From Corynebacterium deserti GIMN1.010 (GTDB lineage: Bacteria > Actinomycetota > Actinomycetes > Mycobacteriales > Mycobacteriaceae), in contig NZ_CP009220.1 in NCBI RefSeq assembly GCF_001277995.1, positions 744,001 through 808,000 of the forward strand: 64,000 nucleotides of DNA, read 5' to 3'. Within the stretch, counting starts at the first letter, position 1, and every line of letters starts with the position of its first letter. The position numbers were made by a program, and so were the translations under genes. The notes below the pieces were generated by a model, which ran no database searches, was not told the DNA's origin, and was given only the letters and a program-made list of their open reading frames with translations. Shown piece after piece: positions 26,651 through 35,480 of this stretch.

Positions 26651-27016
26651 TCAGCCTTGAGGCCTGCCCTTCGGCTTCGGCCGTAGTGCATCAATACCAT
26701 CCTTGTTGGCCTCCCACACCCAATGACTAATCAGGTCAGGCGAGGACAAGCCGAATTCCTCGGCAAGATCGGACTTGGTCTCGCCGGCTTTATGGCGGCG
26801 AAGGATCTCCATCTTGGTGTCGAAGGAGTACTGTTTCCTCGTTGGCTTGCTCACAAGACAAAGTCTGCCATGTAAACGGAACCGACCCTCGAGCCTTCGA
26901 ACCTGGCCCCGCTTGACCCCGAGACGATTAGCCACCGCTCTAGCGCCATAGCCCTGCTCAAATAGTTCCACTGCTTGTTCACGCTGAGCCTGGCTCAGCT
27001 TGCTGCGTGGATGCAT
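26651..27016 (-). pseudogene. IS3-family OrfA, probably truncated by an internal indel
   Basis: A helix-turn-helix leader protein of 121 aa (SQAQREQAVELFEQGYGARA and KMEILRRHKAGETKSDLAEE are the two HTH units). It ends KPKGRPQG at a TGA at 26653-26651. The expected C-terminal coiled coil, LKAELAYLKKLRDFRDQRRG, is present but in another frame (26661 downwards), directly before and across the A7 slippage site. A small indel or deletion near 26660 thus separates OrfA from its own tail. I prefer ATG 27016, with GGGGAG 7 bases upstream, to the ATG at 27031. Confidence 0.75.
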
Positions 27017-27023
27017 AGAAAAA

Positions 27024-27069
27024 CTCCCCATAATCTGGTTTCTGATTTCTCAGTCCGGATTATGGGGAG
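27024..27069 (-). promoter_or_regulatory. IS right-end hairpin that can mask the orfA ribosome-binding site
   Basis: CTCCCCATAATC and GATTATGGGGAG are a perfect 12-bp inverted pair separated by 22 bases. In RNA entering from outside the element the first arm is transcribed and pairs with the second, which contains the GGGGAG ribosome-binding site of orfA. A transcript starting between the arms would lack the first arm and stay translatable. IS10 and IS50 use the same logic; for this element it is inference. Confidence 0.7.
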
Positions 27070-27090
27070 CAGTTCAGGGCGGCACTTTTT

Positions 27091-27870
27091 TTAATCCGTG
27101 GGTGTTGCGGAAGGCTGATTCGGGTTGAGGGGCGCGGTTGGCTCCTCGACGAACTCTGTTGGAGGAGTGTCATCCTCAGGTTGCGGAGTGCTGGTGGGCT
27201 CTTCACCCGTTGGCGGAGTGGTGGGCTCCGTTGGATCGGACGGATCCGTAGGCTCTGTTGGGTCCGTGGGATCCGTAGGCTCGGTAGGCCCGGTGGGTTC
27301 GCTAGGCTCTTCAGGCTCGTTTGGTTCCTGAGGCTCAGTTGGGTCAGTGGGGCCAGTCGGGCCGGTGGGGCTAGTGGGGTTTGTTGGGCTCGCAATAGGG
27401 GAGGATGGATTACCCGGATTTGATGGATCGCTGTTTCCAGAAGACGGGTTGGTGCTCGTCGGGGAAGCGGGGGCGCTTGGCGACGCCGTGCCATCAGGAT
27501 TCAAACTCGTCGGCTGGGTGTCGTCGGTGTTGCCCTCACTATTCCCGGTGACAGTTCCCGTGCCTGCTCCGATTCCATTACCGTTTCCATTTCCCGGGCG
27601 CACGTATGCGTTCGGCGGAAGGTATGGATCAGCCGTGTTGATCGGCGCCAACGTCTGGTTTTGCACATCAGGTTCGACGTGCGTTGTCTCAGTGGTGGCG
27701 GAGGAATCGTACCGAGCTTGCGTTGGGGTGGTAGACGTAGTGGGGGACATGGCAATATCAGAGGAGGGTCGGCTTGGGCTGGAAATCTGCCAGACCATAA
27801 AACCCAACGCGGCGGCGACTAAACAGCCAACGATGATAAAGGTAAAAGCTCGTTGAGTTTCTTTTTTCAT
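27091..27870 (-). CDS. Membrane-anchored Pro/Thr/Ser-rich surface protein
   Basis: A 259-aa protein. A short basic start (MKKETQR) is followed by one transmembrane helix (AFTFIIVGCLVAAALGFMVW), so the rest should face outward. The remainder is a low-complexity stalk: a Gly/Asn run (GNGNGNGIGAG), then repeated PTDPTEP-type units from about residue 165 to 225. Such regions are typical targets of protein O-mannosylation in corynebacteria, which would tie it to the adjacent mannose genes (inference). The gene ends 14 bases from the insertion sequence and has lost its intact terminator. Confidence 0.72.
   Translation of the reverse strand: MKKETQRAFTFIIVGCLVAAALGFMVWQISSPSRPSSDIAMSPTTSTTPTQARYDSSATTETTHVEPDVQNQTLAPINTADPYLPPNAYVRPGNGNGNGIGAGTGTVTGNSEGNTDDTQPTSLNPDGTASPSAPASPTSTNPSSGNSDPSNPGNPSSPIASPTNPTSPTGPTGPTDPTEPQEPNEPEEPSEPTGPTEPTDPTDPTEPTDPSDPTEPTTPPTGEEPTSTPQPEDDTPPTEFVEEPTAPLNPNQPSATPTD
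27210..27400. repeat. Degenerate short tandem repeats in the Pro/Thr-rich coding region
   Basis: Repeated units such as GGATCCGTAGGCTC and GGGTCCGTGGGATC encode the PTDPTEP/PTGPTEP segment. Repeat count is likely to vary between strains through slippage. Confidence 0.7.
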
Positions 27871-28181
27871 CGTGTGTCACCTCCGGTATGTCGTGTACGA
27901 AACTGCAGGGATACTAAAGATTGCTAGTAAACGTGATGTTTAAGTGCGTGTCCCACAGTAGAAAAATAACAACTCAATAACAAACGGTAGCACGTCTTTG
28001 CTTTTCTGAATAGGCAACACGGGAAAACTGTGATGAATAAACGATTAATTAGCAGGTCAATTACTCGTCATCATGATGGTTTGCGGTGTACTAATTATTG
28101 TTTGAGACATTGGTGTGCTTGATGCATTGTTATTAATCAGAAATGAAATTCGCTTAGTTCGGTTAGAAAGGCTTTTGGATC
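27871..28181. other. Divergent promoter region between the surface protein and DUF4259 genes
   Basis: 311 A+T-rich bases with no supported gene. The plus strand carries AGAAAGGC shortly before the 28182 start. Several TA-rich -10-like boxes lie on both strands, but none stands out. No hairpin terminator was found. Confidence 0.4.
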
Positions 28182-28535
28182 ATGGGTGCATGGGACGATG
28201 CAATCTTGACAGAGGAAATTAACATCGATTTTCTGGATGAAATCGCAGAGTTAGACACCGAAGACATCATCGAGGCTCTTGAAGATGCATGCCTGTTGGT
28301 GGTCAATCAGGAGAACTCCACTGAGGACGAGCACCTCAACGGCCAGGCAGCAGCTACCATTGCGGCGATTATGTACGGTGCGCCTTATTCAGCTGGTCAG
28401 GTAGTGGAGAACTATCCATTTATTCGCGATCTCATCGGCGAGGGCACGGAAACCCTGCGGGGTGCTGCGGCTCAGGTGCTTGAGGAAGCCGATGTGGAAT
28501 ATGACCTAGAGGCGTACTTGGAAGCGCTTAACTAA
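28182..28535 (+). CDS. DUF4259 family protein
   Basis: A 117-aa acidic protein. The start MGAWDDAILTEEINIDFLDE matches the 'MGAWG.g.f.nD...D.l..l' opening of DUF4259, and repeated helices end with LEEADVEYDLEAYLEALN. It is soluble and without a catalytic motif. Family function is unknown; members occur as small single genes, sometimes near toxin-immunity loci. AGAAAGGC upstream gives the ribosome-binding site. Confidence 0.75.
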   Translation: MGAWDDAILTEEINIDFLDEIAELDTEDIIEALEDACLLVVNQENSTEDEHLNGQAAATIAAIMYGAPYSAGQVVENYPFIRDLIGEGTETLRGAAAQVLEEADVEYDLEAYLEALN

Positions 28536-28640
28536 CGCTCAACTAGGTCTGATCTGGTTACCTCACCACTCGGGGTAAAGTGGTGCAGGTTGAAAAAGTT
28601 TTCCCCATTTTCGCTTAAGCACGTTCACAGTACGTTTACA

Positions 28641-28658
28641 GTACGCGCAGGTGCGTAC
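28641..28658. promoter_or_regulatory. Inverted repeat upstream of sahH (candidate operator)
   Basis: GTACGC-GCAGGT-GCGTAC is a perfect 6-6-6 inverted repeat about 35 bp before the sahH start. It is preceded by the near-direct repeat CAGTACGT / CAGTACGC at 28628-28646. sahH is part of the sulfur/methionine regulon of corynebacteria, but this sequence does not match the McbR box I know, so the binding protein is open. Confidence 0.45.
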
Positions 28659-28692
28659 GCGTTTGAAACACTTTTAAGGAGTGCGCCAGGAT

Positions 28693-30129
28693 ATGGCAAA
28701 GGTTACGGACTTCAAGGTTGCCGATCTTTCACTAGCGGAGGCTGGTCGTCACCAGATTCGCCTCGCTGAGTATGAAATGCCAGGGCTCATACAACTGCGT
28801 AAAGAGTTCGCAGAGGAGCAGCCACTGAAAGGTGCTCGCATTGCGGGTTCCATTCACATGACGGTCCAGACCGCCGTGCTCATTGAAACCCTCACCGCAT
28901 TGGGTGCAGAGGTTCGTTGGGCGTCCTGCAACATTTTCTCCACCCAGGATGAGGCCGCAGCGGCGATCGTCGTGGGTGACGGCACTGTGGAGGAGCCTGC
29001 GGGTGTTCCAGTGTTCGCATGGAAGGGCGAGTCCCTGGATGAATACTGGTGGTGCATCAACCAGATCTTCAGCTGGGGAGATGAGCTTCCCAATATGATC
29101 CTCGACGACGGCGGTGACGCCACCATGGCTGTGATCCGTGGTCGCGAGTACGAGCAGGCCGGTGTTGTTCCCCCAGCAGAGGACAACGATTCCGATGAGT
29201 ACATCGCATTCCTGGGCATGCTGCGCGAGGTTCTTGCTGCAGAACCAGGCAAGTGGGGCAAGATCGCAGAGTCCGTTAAGGGTGTCACTGAGGAGACCAC
29301 CACTGGTGTCCACCGTCTGTACCACTTTGCTGAGGAAGGCGTGCTGCCTTTCCCTGCAATGAACGTCAACGATGCGGTGACCAAGTCCAAGTTCGATAAC
29401 AAGTACGGTACCCGCCACTCCCTGATCGACGGCATTAACCGCGCCACCGACATGCTCATGGGCGGCAAGAACGTCCTTGTCTGCGGTTACGGCGATGTGG
29501 GCAAGGGCTGCGCTGAGGCATTCGATGGCCAGGGCGCACGCGTCAAGGTCACCGAAGCTGACCCCATCAACGCACTTCAGGCACTCATGGATGGTTTCTC
29601 CGTGGTCACTGTTGATGAGGCCATCGAAGACGCTGACATTGTCATCACCGCAACCGGCAACAAGGACATCATTTCCTTCGAGCAGATGCTCAAGATGAAG
29701 GACCACGCGCTGCTGGGCAACATTGGTCACTTCGACAACGAGATCGACATGCACTCGCTGCTGCACCGCGACGATGTCACCCGCACCACTATCAAGCCAC
29801 AGGTCGACGAATTCACCTTCTCTACCGGCCGCTCCATCATCGTGCTGTCTGAAGGTCGCCTGCTCAACCTGGGTAACGCAACGGGACACCCATCCTTTGT
29901 GATGTCCAACTCCTTCGCCGATCAGACCATCGCGCAGATCGAACTGTTCCAAAACGATGGCCAGTACGAAAACGAGGTCTACCGCCTGCCTAAGATCCTC
30001 GACGAAAAGGTCGCCCGCATCCACGTCGAAGCACTTGGCGGCACGCTCACCGAGCTGACCAAGGAGCAGGCTGAGTACATCGGCGTTGACGTTGCAGGCC
30101 CATTCAAGCCGGAGCACTACCGCTACTAA
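28693..30129 (+). CDS. sahH: S-adenosylhomocysteine hydrolase (adenosylhomocysteinase)
   Basis: A 478-aa cytosolic enzyme that splits S-adenosylhomocysteine into adenosine and homocysteine, recycling the product of methylation. Substrate-binding blocks are [20 protein letters not shown] and [14 protein letters not shown]. The NAD-binding motif is [20 protein letters not shown] near residue 265, and the C-terminus FKPEHYRY is diagnostic. I chose ATG 28693 with AAGGAG 11 bases upstream. It contains the roughly 40-residue insert common to actinobacterial and plant forms. Its stop overlaps the tmk start (TAATG). Confidence 0.96.
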   Translation: MAKVTDFKVADLSLAEAGRHQIRLAEYEMPGLIQLRKEFAEEQPLKGARIAGSIHMTVQTAVLIETLTALGAEVRWASCNIFSTQDEAAAAIVVGDGTVEEPAGVPVFAWKGESLDEYWWCINQIFSWGDELPNMILDDGGDATMAVIRGREYEQAGVVPPAEDNDSDEYIAFLGMLREVLAAEPGKWGKIAESVKGVTEETTTGVHRLYHFAEEGVLPFPAMNVNDAVTKSKFDNKYGTRHSLIDGINRATDMLMGGKNVLVCGYGDVGKGCAEAFDGQGARVKVTEADPINALQALMDGFSVVTVDEAIEDADIVITATGNKDIISFEQMLKMKDHALLGNIGHFDNEIDMHSLLHRDDVTRTTIKPQVDEFTFSTGRSIIVLSEGRLLNLGNATGHPSFVMSNSFADQTIAQIELFQNDGQYENEVYRLPKILDEKVARIHVEALGGTLTELTKEQAEYIGVDVAGPFKPEHYRY

Positions 30130-30740
30130 TGATTGTCAGTATTGAGGGAATCGACGGCGCCGGCAAAAACACGCTGGTTGCGGCGTTGACCCAGAAAATC
30201 GACGCCCATGTCCTAGCCTTCCCACGCTACGACACCTCGATTCACGCCCAATTGGCCGCGGAAGCCCTCCACGGCCGCATGGGCGACCTCACCGACAGCG
30301 CCTACGCCATGGCGACGCTGTTCGCACTCGATCGCCGCTTCGCCATTCCCGAGCTCACCCAGCCGGGCGTGGTGCTACTCGACAGATACGTCGCCTCAAA
30401 CGCCGCTTACACCGCGGCACGGTTGCTTGACGACGCCGCCACGCAGTGGGTATCCGACCTGGAATTCGGCACACTAGGCGTGCCGCGCCCAACGCTTCAA
30501 GTGTTGTTGGATACCCCCGCAAACGTTGCGCAGGAGAGAGCAAGGCGTCGAGAAGCTCTTGACTCCTCGCGCGCCCGGGACCGCTATGAATCCGACTCCG
30601 CGCTGCAAGAACGCACCGCCGAGAAGTACCGCCGCTTAGCGGCGGACAATTGGGAATCCCCCTGGATTGTCGCTGCCCCCGATGAAGATCCAAGCCACGT
30701 TGCGCAGAGAATCGTCGAATTCCTGGGTAACATTAATTAA
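30129..30740 (+). CDS. tmk: Thymidylate kinase
   Basis: A 203-aa dTMP kinase that makes dTDP for DNA synthesis. The P-loop is VSIEGIDGAGKNTLVAAL, with Asn replacing the usual Ser/Thr after GK, as also seen in mycobacterial Tmk. The DR(Y) motif is in VVLLDRYVASNAAYTAARL, and the LID region is RARRREALDSSRARDRYE. It is coupled to sahH by a one-base overlap and followed 24 bp later by mtrA, the same order as in mycobacteria. One copy of the dispersed motif (30544-30556) lies inside the LID coding region. Confidence 0.93.
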   Translation: MIVSIEGIDGAGKNTLVAALTQKIDAHVLAFPRYDTSIHAQLAAEALHGRMGDLTDSAYAMATLFALDRRFAIPELTQPGVVLLDRYVASNAAYTAARLLDDAATQWVSDLEFGTLGVPRPTLQVLLDTPANVAQERARRREALDSSRARDRYESDSALQERTAEKYRRLAADNWESPWIVAAPDEDPSHVAQRIVEFLGNIN

Positions 30741-30764
30741 CCCTGACAAGCTGGAAGGATTCTC

Positions 30765-31445
30765 ATGCCGCAGAAAATTCTGGTCGTCGATGACGATCCC
30801 GCAATCTCCGAAATGCTCACCATCGTGCTCAGCGCTGAAGGCTTTGACACTGTCGCCGTCACCGACGGTGCACTGGCGGTGGAAACAGCACAACGAGAGC
30901 AACCGGATCTTATTCTTCTTGACCTCATGCTGCCCGGCATGAACGGCATCGACATTTGTCGTGCGATTCGCCACGATTCTTCTGTGCCCATCATTATGCT
31001 GACCGCCAAAACGGACACCGTCGACGTGGTGCTCGGCCTGGAATCCGGCGCCGACGATTATGTGAACAAGCCTTTCAAAGCGAAGGAACTCGTCGCCCGC
31101 ATCCGCGCACGCCTGCGTGCCACTGTCGACGAGCCTGGCGAAATCATTGAGGTCTGTGATCTGTCCATCGACGTGCCCGCCCACACCGTCAAGCGCGGTG
31201 GGGAAGAGATCTCTCTGACCCCGCTCGAGTTCGATCTTCTTCTGGAACTCGCCCGCAAACCACAGCAAGTTTTCAGCCGTGAGGAATTGCTCGGTAAGGT
31301 GTGGGGCTACCGCCACGCCTCAGATACCCGTTTGGTTAACGTTCACGTGCAGCGCCTGCGTGCCAAGATCGAAAAGGATCCAGAAAACCCGCAGATCGTG
31401 CTCACCGTTCGTGGAGTTGGCTACAAAACAGGGCACAGCGAATAG
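30765..31445 (+). CDS. mtrA: Response regulator MtrA
   Basis: A 226-aa OmpR/PhoB-type regulator. The receiver domain (residues 1-118) has the acidic pocket VVDDDP at 8-12, the phospho-acceptor Asp53 in LILLDLMLPG and the conserved Lys in DDYVNKPFKAKEL. A winged-helix DNA-binding domain follows (FDLLLELARKPQQVFSREEL, and HVQRLRAKIEKDPENPQ). MtrA controls cell-wall hydrolase and osmo-protection genes in C. glutamicum, with MtrB as partner kinase. AAGGATTCTC precedes the ATG. A T8 run follows the stop at about 31460. Confidence 0.96.
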   Translation: MPQKILVVDDDPAISEMLTIVLSAEGFDTVAVTDGALAVETAQREQPDLILLDLMLPGMNGIDICRAIRHDSSVPIIMLTAKTDTVDVVLGLESGADDYVNKPFKAKELVARIRARLRATVDEPGEIIEVCDLSIDVPAHTVKRGGEEISLTPLEFDLLLELARKPQQVFSREELLGKVWGYRHASDTRLVNVHVQRLRAKIEKDPENPQIVLTVRGVGYKTGHSE

Positions 31446-31490
31446 ACCACGTCATCTGATTTTTTTTAATAACACAAGGGGCAGTTTCTC

Positions 31491-33053
31491 ATTCTTGCCT
31501 GGCTGAAACGACTAAGACACCGCATAGTCGACAAATGGCGCACCTCCCTGCAGGTCCGTGTCCTCGGCTCTATCTTCACAGCATCCGCCGTGGTGATGTT
31601 ACTGCTCGGACTCGGAATGCTCACCGTTTTCACACAGCGGTTGGTGGACCAAAAAATCGACATCGCAAGTTCTGAAATCGACCGCGCCCGCGTGATTGTG
31701 GAAGATCAAATCGCCGCATCCGGCGCCTCAACATCACTGCAGTCTCGGGTGAACTCCGCCCGCGCTGCACTCTCCAGCCTAGGTACCGGCGGTGGCACCG
31801 AAGCCAACGCCGCCTACGACCCAGTCGTGCTCATTAACGATCAAGATGTGGTTGTCTCGCCTGAGGGCTATCAAATCCCTGAACGCCTGCGCTACTTCGT
31901 CTCTGAAGATCAGGTGTCCTACCAATTTGCCACCATCGACCAAGGCGACGAATCGTCCTATCATGCGATGATCATCGGCACACCCACTGAAAGCGACATC
32001 CCCAACCTTCAGGTGTACCTCGTATTCTCAATGGAAAGCGATGAAGCATCCCTTGCCCTCATGCGAGGATTGCTTTCTGCCGCATTGCTGATCGTCGTTG
32101 TGCTTCTCGTCGGTATCGCCTGGCTTGCCACCCAACAGGTCACCGCACCGGTGCGCTCTGCTAGCCAGATCGCCGAGCGCTTCGCACAAGGAAAGCTCCG
32201 CGAACGCATGGTTGTCGACGGCGAAGATGAGATGGCTCGTCTGGCTGTGAGCTTCAACGCGATGGCTGAATCACTGTCCGCGCAGATCACCCAGTTGGAG
32301 GAATACGGCAATCTGCAAAGACAATTCACATCCGACGTCTCACACGAATTGCGCACGCCGCTCACCACGGTGCGTATGGCAGCCGATCTGATTGCAGATA
32401 GTGAAGATGATCTTTCCCCGGGAGCACGACGTGCAAGCCAGCTGATGAATAGGGAATTGGATCGCTTTGAGTCGTTGCTTAGTGATCTGTTGGAAATTTC
32501 CCGCCACGACGCCGGCGTCGCAGAGCTTTCTACCGCCCAACACGATGTGCGTATTCCCGTACGTTCCGCATTGGAGCAAGTTGCGCATCTGGCGAAGGAG
32601 CTCGACGTGGAATTGATCGTGGATATGCCTGAAGAGTCCGTGAACATCGAGGGCGATTCCCGCCGCATCGAAAGGATCATCCGCAACCTTCTTGCCAACG
32701 CGATCGATCACTCCAAGGGCTTCCCAGTGGAATTGAAACTCGCATCCAATGACAATGCGGTCGCGATCGCAGTTATCGATCACGGCGTTGGCCTCAAACC
32801 CGGCCAAGACGAGTTGGTGTTCAACCGATTCTGGCGCGCCGACCCATCTCGTGTTCGTCACTCCGGCGGCACCGGATTGGGATTGGCGATCTCTCGTGAG
32901 GATGCTGTCCTTCACGGCGGAACGCTTGACGCCGCCGGAACCATTGGCGTGGGATCGATCTTTAGACTCGTGCTTCCAAGGACGCCGCATGGGGATTATC
33001 GAAAAGCACCCATCGCATTAGACGCACCACAAAAGCCTTGGGAGGGGGAGTAA
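31491..33053 (+). CDS. mtrB: Sensor histidine kinase MtrB (non-standard start codon)
   Basis: About 520 aa. The first transmembrane helix is around SIFTASAVVMLLLGLGMLTV and the second around GLLSAALLIVVVLLVGIAWL, bracketing a sensor domain. A HAMP linker, the H-box QRQFTSDVSHELRTPLTTVR, and the ATPase N and G boxes (IRNLLANAIDHSKGF, GGTGLGLAISRED) follow. The frame upstream of the first ATG/GTG (31590) encodes LKRLRHRIVDKWRTSLQVRV, which matches the start of MtrB relatives, so translation must begin earlier. No ATG, GTG or TTG exists there. ATT at 31491, 9 bases after AAGGGG, is the best candidate. Confidence 0.9.
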   Translation: MLAWLKRLRHRIVDKWRTSLQVRVLGSIFTASAVVMLLLGLGMLTVFTQRLVDQKIDIASSEIDRARVIVEDQIAASGASTSLQSRVNSARAALSSLGTGGGTEANAAYDPVVLINDQDVVVSPEGYQIPERLRYFVSEDQVSYQFATIDQGDESSYHAMIIGTPTESDIPNLQVYLVFSMESDEASLALMRGLLSAALLIVVVLLVGIAWLATQQVTAPVRSASQIAERFAQGKLRERMVVDGEDEMARLAVSFNAMAESLSAQITQLEEYGNLQRQFTSDVSHELRTPLTTVRMAADLIADSEDDLSPGARRASQLMNRELDRFESLLSDLLEISRHDAGVAELSTAQHDVRIPVRSALEQVAHLAKELDVELIVDMPEESVNIEGDSRRIERIIRNLLANAIDHSKGFPVELKLASNDNAVAIAVIDHGVGLKPGQDELVFNRFWRADPSRVRHSGGTGLGLAISREDAVLHGGTLDAAGTIGVGSIFRLVLPRTPHGDYRKAPIALDAPQKPWEGE

Positions 33054-34748
33054 GTGGACAAGCTGAAACAACTCACTGCGGTTCTCGCCGCCACGACGCT
33101 GATTACTGGATGCTCAACGCTTCCGCACGACACCGATCCGCAAGTGTTGCGATCGTTCGTCCCAAGCGAATCCACCCAAGAAGTAGCCGGACCTATTTCA
33201 AACCAGGATCCCGATTTATTGCTGCGTGGATTCTTCAGCGCGGGCGCGTATCCCACGCAGCAATATGAGGCAGCGAAGGCATATCTCACGGAAAACGCCC
33301 GCGGCACGTGGGATCCGCAAGCGACGATTCGCATTTTGGATCGCATTGACTTGAACACGCTTCCGGGTTCGACGGATGAGGAACGCACCATCGCGATCCG
33401 TGGCACTCAGGTGGGATCGCTGGGCAGTGGCGGTGTGTACCAGCCGGACAATACGGAGTACGAAGATGAGATCACCATGCGCCAAGAAGACGGCGAGTGG
33501 CGTATCGACGCCCTCCCCGAGGGTATCGTCCTTGAGAGAAACGATCTGCGCAATCATTACGCACCCCACGATCTGTATTTCTTCGATCCGTCGGGTGAGG
33601 TGTTGGTAAGCGATCGCAGGTGGCTGTTTAATGAGTCTCAGTCAATCGACACCGTCATGATGTCGCTATTGGTGGGAGGTCCGTCCCCGTCGATCGCACC
33701 TGGTGTGGTTAATCCGCTGGGCGCCGATGCCACCTTCGTGGGCTACAACGATGGGGAATTCCAATTCACTGGTTTGGGCAATCTCGACGACAATGCCCGC
33801 TTGCGTTTTGCCGCCCAAGTGGTGTGGACTCTCGCGCGTGCAGACATCGCCGGCCCCTACACATTGGTTGCTGACGGCGCGCCACTGCTGTCTGAATTCC
33901 CAACATTGAGCACCGATGATGTTGCTGAATACAATCCGGATTCGTATACCAACTCGGTTGCTACGTTGTTTGCTCTCCAAAATGGATCGGTGTCTCGCGT
34001 CAGCACCGGCTCCACCAGCCCGCTTCCAGGGGGGTGGAGTTCTGGAGATATCGATTCTATTTCAATCTCCACCTCCGCCAATGTGGTGGCTGCGGTGCGC
34101 CATCGCGGGGAGGAAGCGGTGTTGTCGGTCGGATCGCTGGAAGGTACGACGTCTGAGGTGCTCACCGCCGAATCGATCACCAGGCCGACGTTTGAGTACG
34201 CGGCTACTGGTTTGTGGGCGGTTCTCGACGGCGAAACCCCTGTCCGTATCGCCCGTTCCTCGGCCACCGGCGAGCTCGTGCAGACGGAGGCAGAAATCGT
34301 GCTGCCTCGTGATGTCACTGGCCCCATCTCTGAGTTTCAGCTTTCACGCACGGGGGTGCGCGCCGCCATGATCATTGAGGGGCGGGTGTATGTCGGCGTC
34401 GTCACGCGTCCGGGTCCGGGCGAGCGCCGCATTACAAATATCACCGAGGTTGCGCCGAGCCTGGGGGAGGCCGCGCTGTCGATCAACTGGCGCCCGGACG
34501 GCATTTTGCTGGTTGGTACGTCGATTCCGGAGACGCCACTGTGGCGCGTTGAGCAGGACGGTTCGGCGGTGGTATCGATGCCGAGCGGCAACCTCAACGC
34601 CCCGGTGGTTGCGGTGGCGAGCTCCGCGACGACGGTGTACGTCACTGACGCGCACGCGATGCTACAGCTGCCCACCGCCGACAATGACATTTGGCGCGAG
34701 GTTCCCGGCCTCCTGGGCACCCGCGCGGCGCCGGTGGTCGCCTACTAA
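33054..34748 (+). CDS. lpqB: Lipoprotein LpqB
   Basis: A 564-aa lipoprotein. The signal ends in the lipobox ITGC (Cys near residue 20). A GerMN-type domain lies around residues 190-300 ([20 protein letters not shown]), followed by a beta-propeller-like C-terminal half. LpqB is the third component of the MtrAB system and binds the MtrB sensor domain in mycobacteria, tuning the phosphorelay. The GTG start follows GGGAGG and directly abuts the mtrB stop. The stop overlaps the next gene's ATG. Confidence 0.93.
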   Translation: MDKLKQLTAVLAATTLITGCSTLPHDTDPQVLRSFVPSESTQEVAGPISNQDPDLLLRGFFSAGAYPTQQYEAAKAYLTENARGTWDPQATIRILDRIDLNTLPGSTDEERTIAIRGTQVGSLGSGGVYQPDNTEYEDEITMRQEDGEWRIDALPEGIVLERNDLRNHYAPHDLYFFDPSGEVLVSDRRWLFNESQSIDTVMMSLLVGGPSPSIAPGVVNPLGADATFVGYNDGEFQFTGLGNLDDNARLRFAAQVVWTLARADIAGPYTLVADGAPLLSEFPTLSTDDVAEYNPDSYTNSVATLFALQNGSVSRVSTGSTSPLPGGWSSGDIDSISISTSANVVAAVRHRGEEAVLSVGSLEGTTSEVLTAESITRPTFEYAATGLWAVLDGETPVRIARSSATGELVQTEAEIVLPRDVTGPISEFQLSRTGVRAAMIIEGRVYVGVVTRPGPGERRITNITEVAPSLGEAALSINWRPDGILLVGTSIPETPLWRVEQDGSAVVSMPSGNLNAPVVAVASSATTVYVTDAHAMLQLPTADNDIWREVPGLLGTRAAPVVAY

Positions 34749-35338
34749 TGGAGCTGCTGCTGCCGCGCACCTGCGGCGGATGTGGGGCGCCGGGCGCGTC
34801 GCTATGCGAAGCCTGCAAGAAGGCCTGGCGCAGACCCCCGAAGCGCGCAAGCGTTGCCCTCGACCTGCCTGTGTGGTCGCTGTCGCCCTATGAGGGCGCG
34901 CATCGCTCGGTTCTCATCGCCATGAAAGAACACGGCCGAGCTGACCTGATGGGGTTCGTGGCGGCGGCAGTGGGGGCGTCGATAAGCTATCTGGCGTCTC
35001 AAGGCGAAATTGAGCACGATATCACCCTCGTCCCAGCGCCCACGCGAGCAGCCACACGGCGCCGGCGAGGCGGCGACCCAGTTGAGCGGGTGTGTAAAAA
35101 GACACGCTTTACGACGTTTCCTTGCCTTCAAATTTCTCCCCGCACCCCAGATTCCGTAGGTCAAACTGCGCAACAGCGCCGACTCAATATGCGGGTCGAT
35201 TTGGTGCGCCGACCTCGGGGTCCCGTCTTAATTGTTGATGATGTGGTAACAACGGGGGCAACCATTGCAGCATCTGCACATGTTTTACGGTCAGCAGGTG
35301 TGCAGGTCAGAGGAGCTTTGACATATTGCGAAGCATAA
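34748..35338 (+). CDS. ComF family phosphoribosyltransferase-like protein
   Basis: A 196-aa ComF protein. An N-terminal zinc-binding part (CGGCGAPGASLCEACKKAW, four Cys) is followed by a PRTase fold with DITLVPAPTRAATRRRRGGD and the signature VLIVDDVVTTGATIAA that binds PRPP. In naturally competent bacteria ComF helps single-stranded DNA uptake; in Corynebacterium it is a conserved passenger of the mtrAB-lpqB operon. ATG 34748 overlaps the lpqB stop (TAATG). It carries the dispersed motif at 34975-34987. Confidence 0.85.
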   Translation: MELLLPRTCGGCGAPGASLCEACKKAWRRPPKRASVALDLPVWSLSPYEGAHRSVLIAMKEHGRADLMGFVAAAVGASISYLASQGEIEHDITLVPAPTRAATRRRRGGDPVERVCKKTRFTTFPCLQISPRTPDSVGQTAQQRRLNMRVDLVRRPRGPVLIVDDVVTTGATIAASAHVLRSAGVQVRGALTYCEA

Positions 35339-35480
35339 GTTTCGCACTTAAAGGGGCCCCTATTGGCACTGTGGTTATGACCAGAAGTAGTATGAGAAGT
35401 GAAGTTGATCGCGTCACCGCAGTAAGAGTAATTCGACTCACACGCCAACGCGGTGACCACAATTTGGGAGGAGAAGTAGC

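Larger units (their letters stand above)
25705..27076 (-). mobile_element. IS3-family (IS150-type) insertion sequence, 1372 bp
   Basis: The ends are 28-bp imperfect inverted repeats with 5 mismatches, starting TGAACTGCGCCCCGTT on the left and TGAACTGCTCCCCATA on the right, both continuing to TCCGGACTG. A 3-bp direct repeat GGG flanks it (25702-25704 and 27077-27079), as expected for this group. It carries orfA and orfB on the minus strand. Outside it, AAAAAGTGCC (25683-25692) and GGCACTTTTT (27081-27090) are the two arms of one interrupted terminator. Removing the element and one GGG rejoins this hairpin between manA and the Pro/Thr-rich protein gene. Confidence 0.93.

Noticed and set aside
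27125..27331. Repeated Gly-Ser-Val frame on the plus strand over the Pro/Thr-rich gene
   Set aside because: The repeats are explained by the minus-strand PTDPTEP coding; the plus frame has no signal or anchor.
27210..27400. Possible CRISPR array
   Set aside because: Units are short, degenerate and contiguous without unique spacers, and they encode protein repeats.
28732..30117. 461-codon open frame on the minus strand opposite sahH
   Set aside because: It is exactly antisense to a strongly conserved gene and has no family features. Long antisense frames are common under this codon bias.
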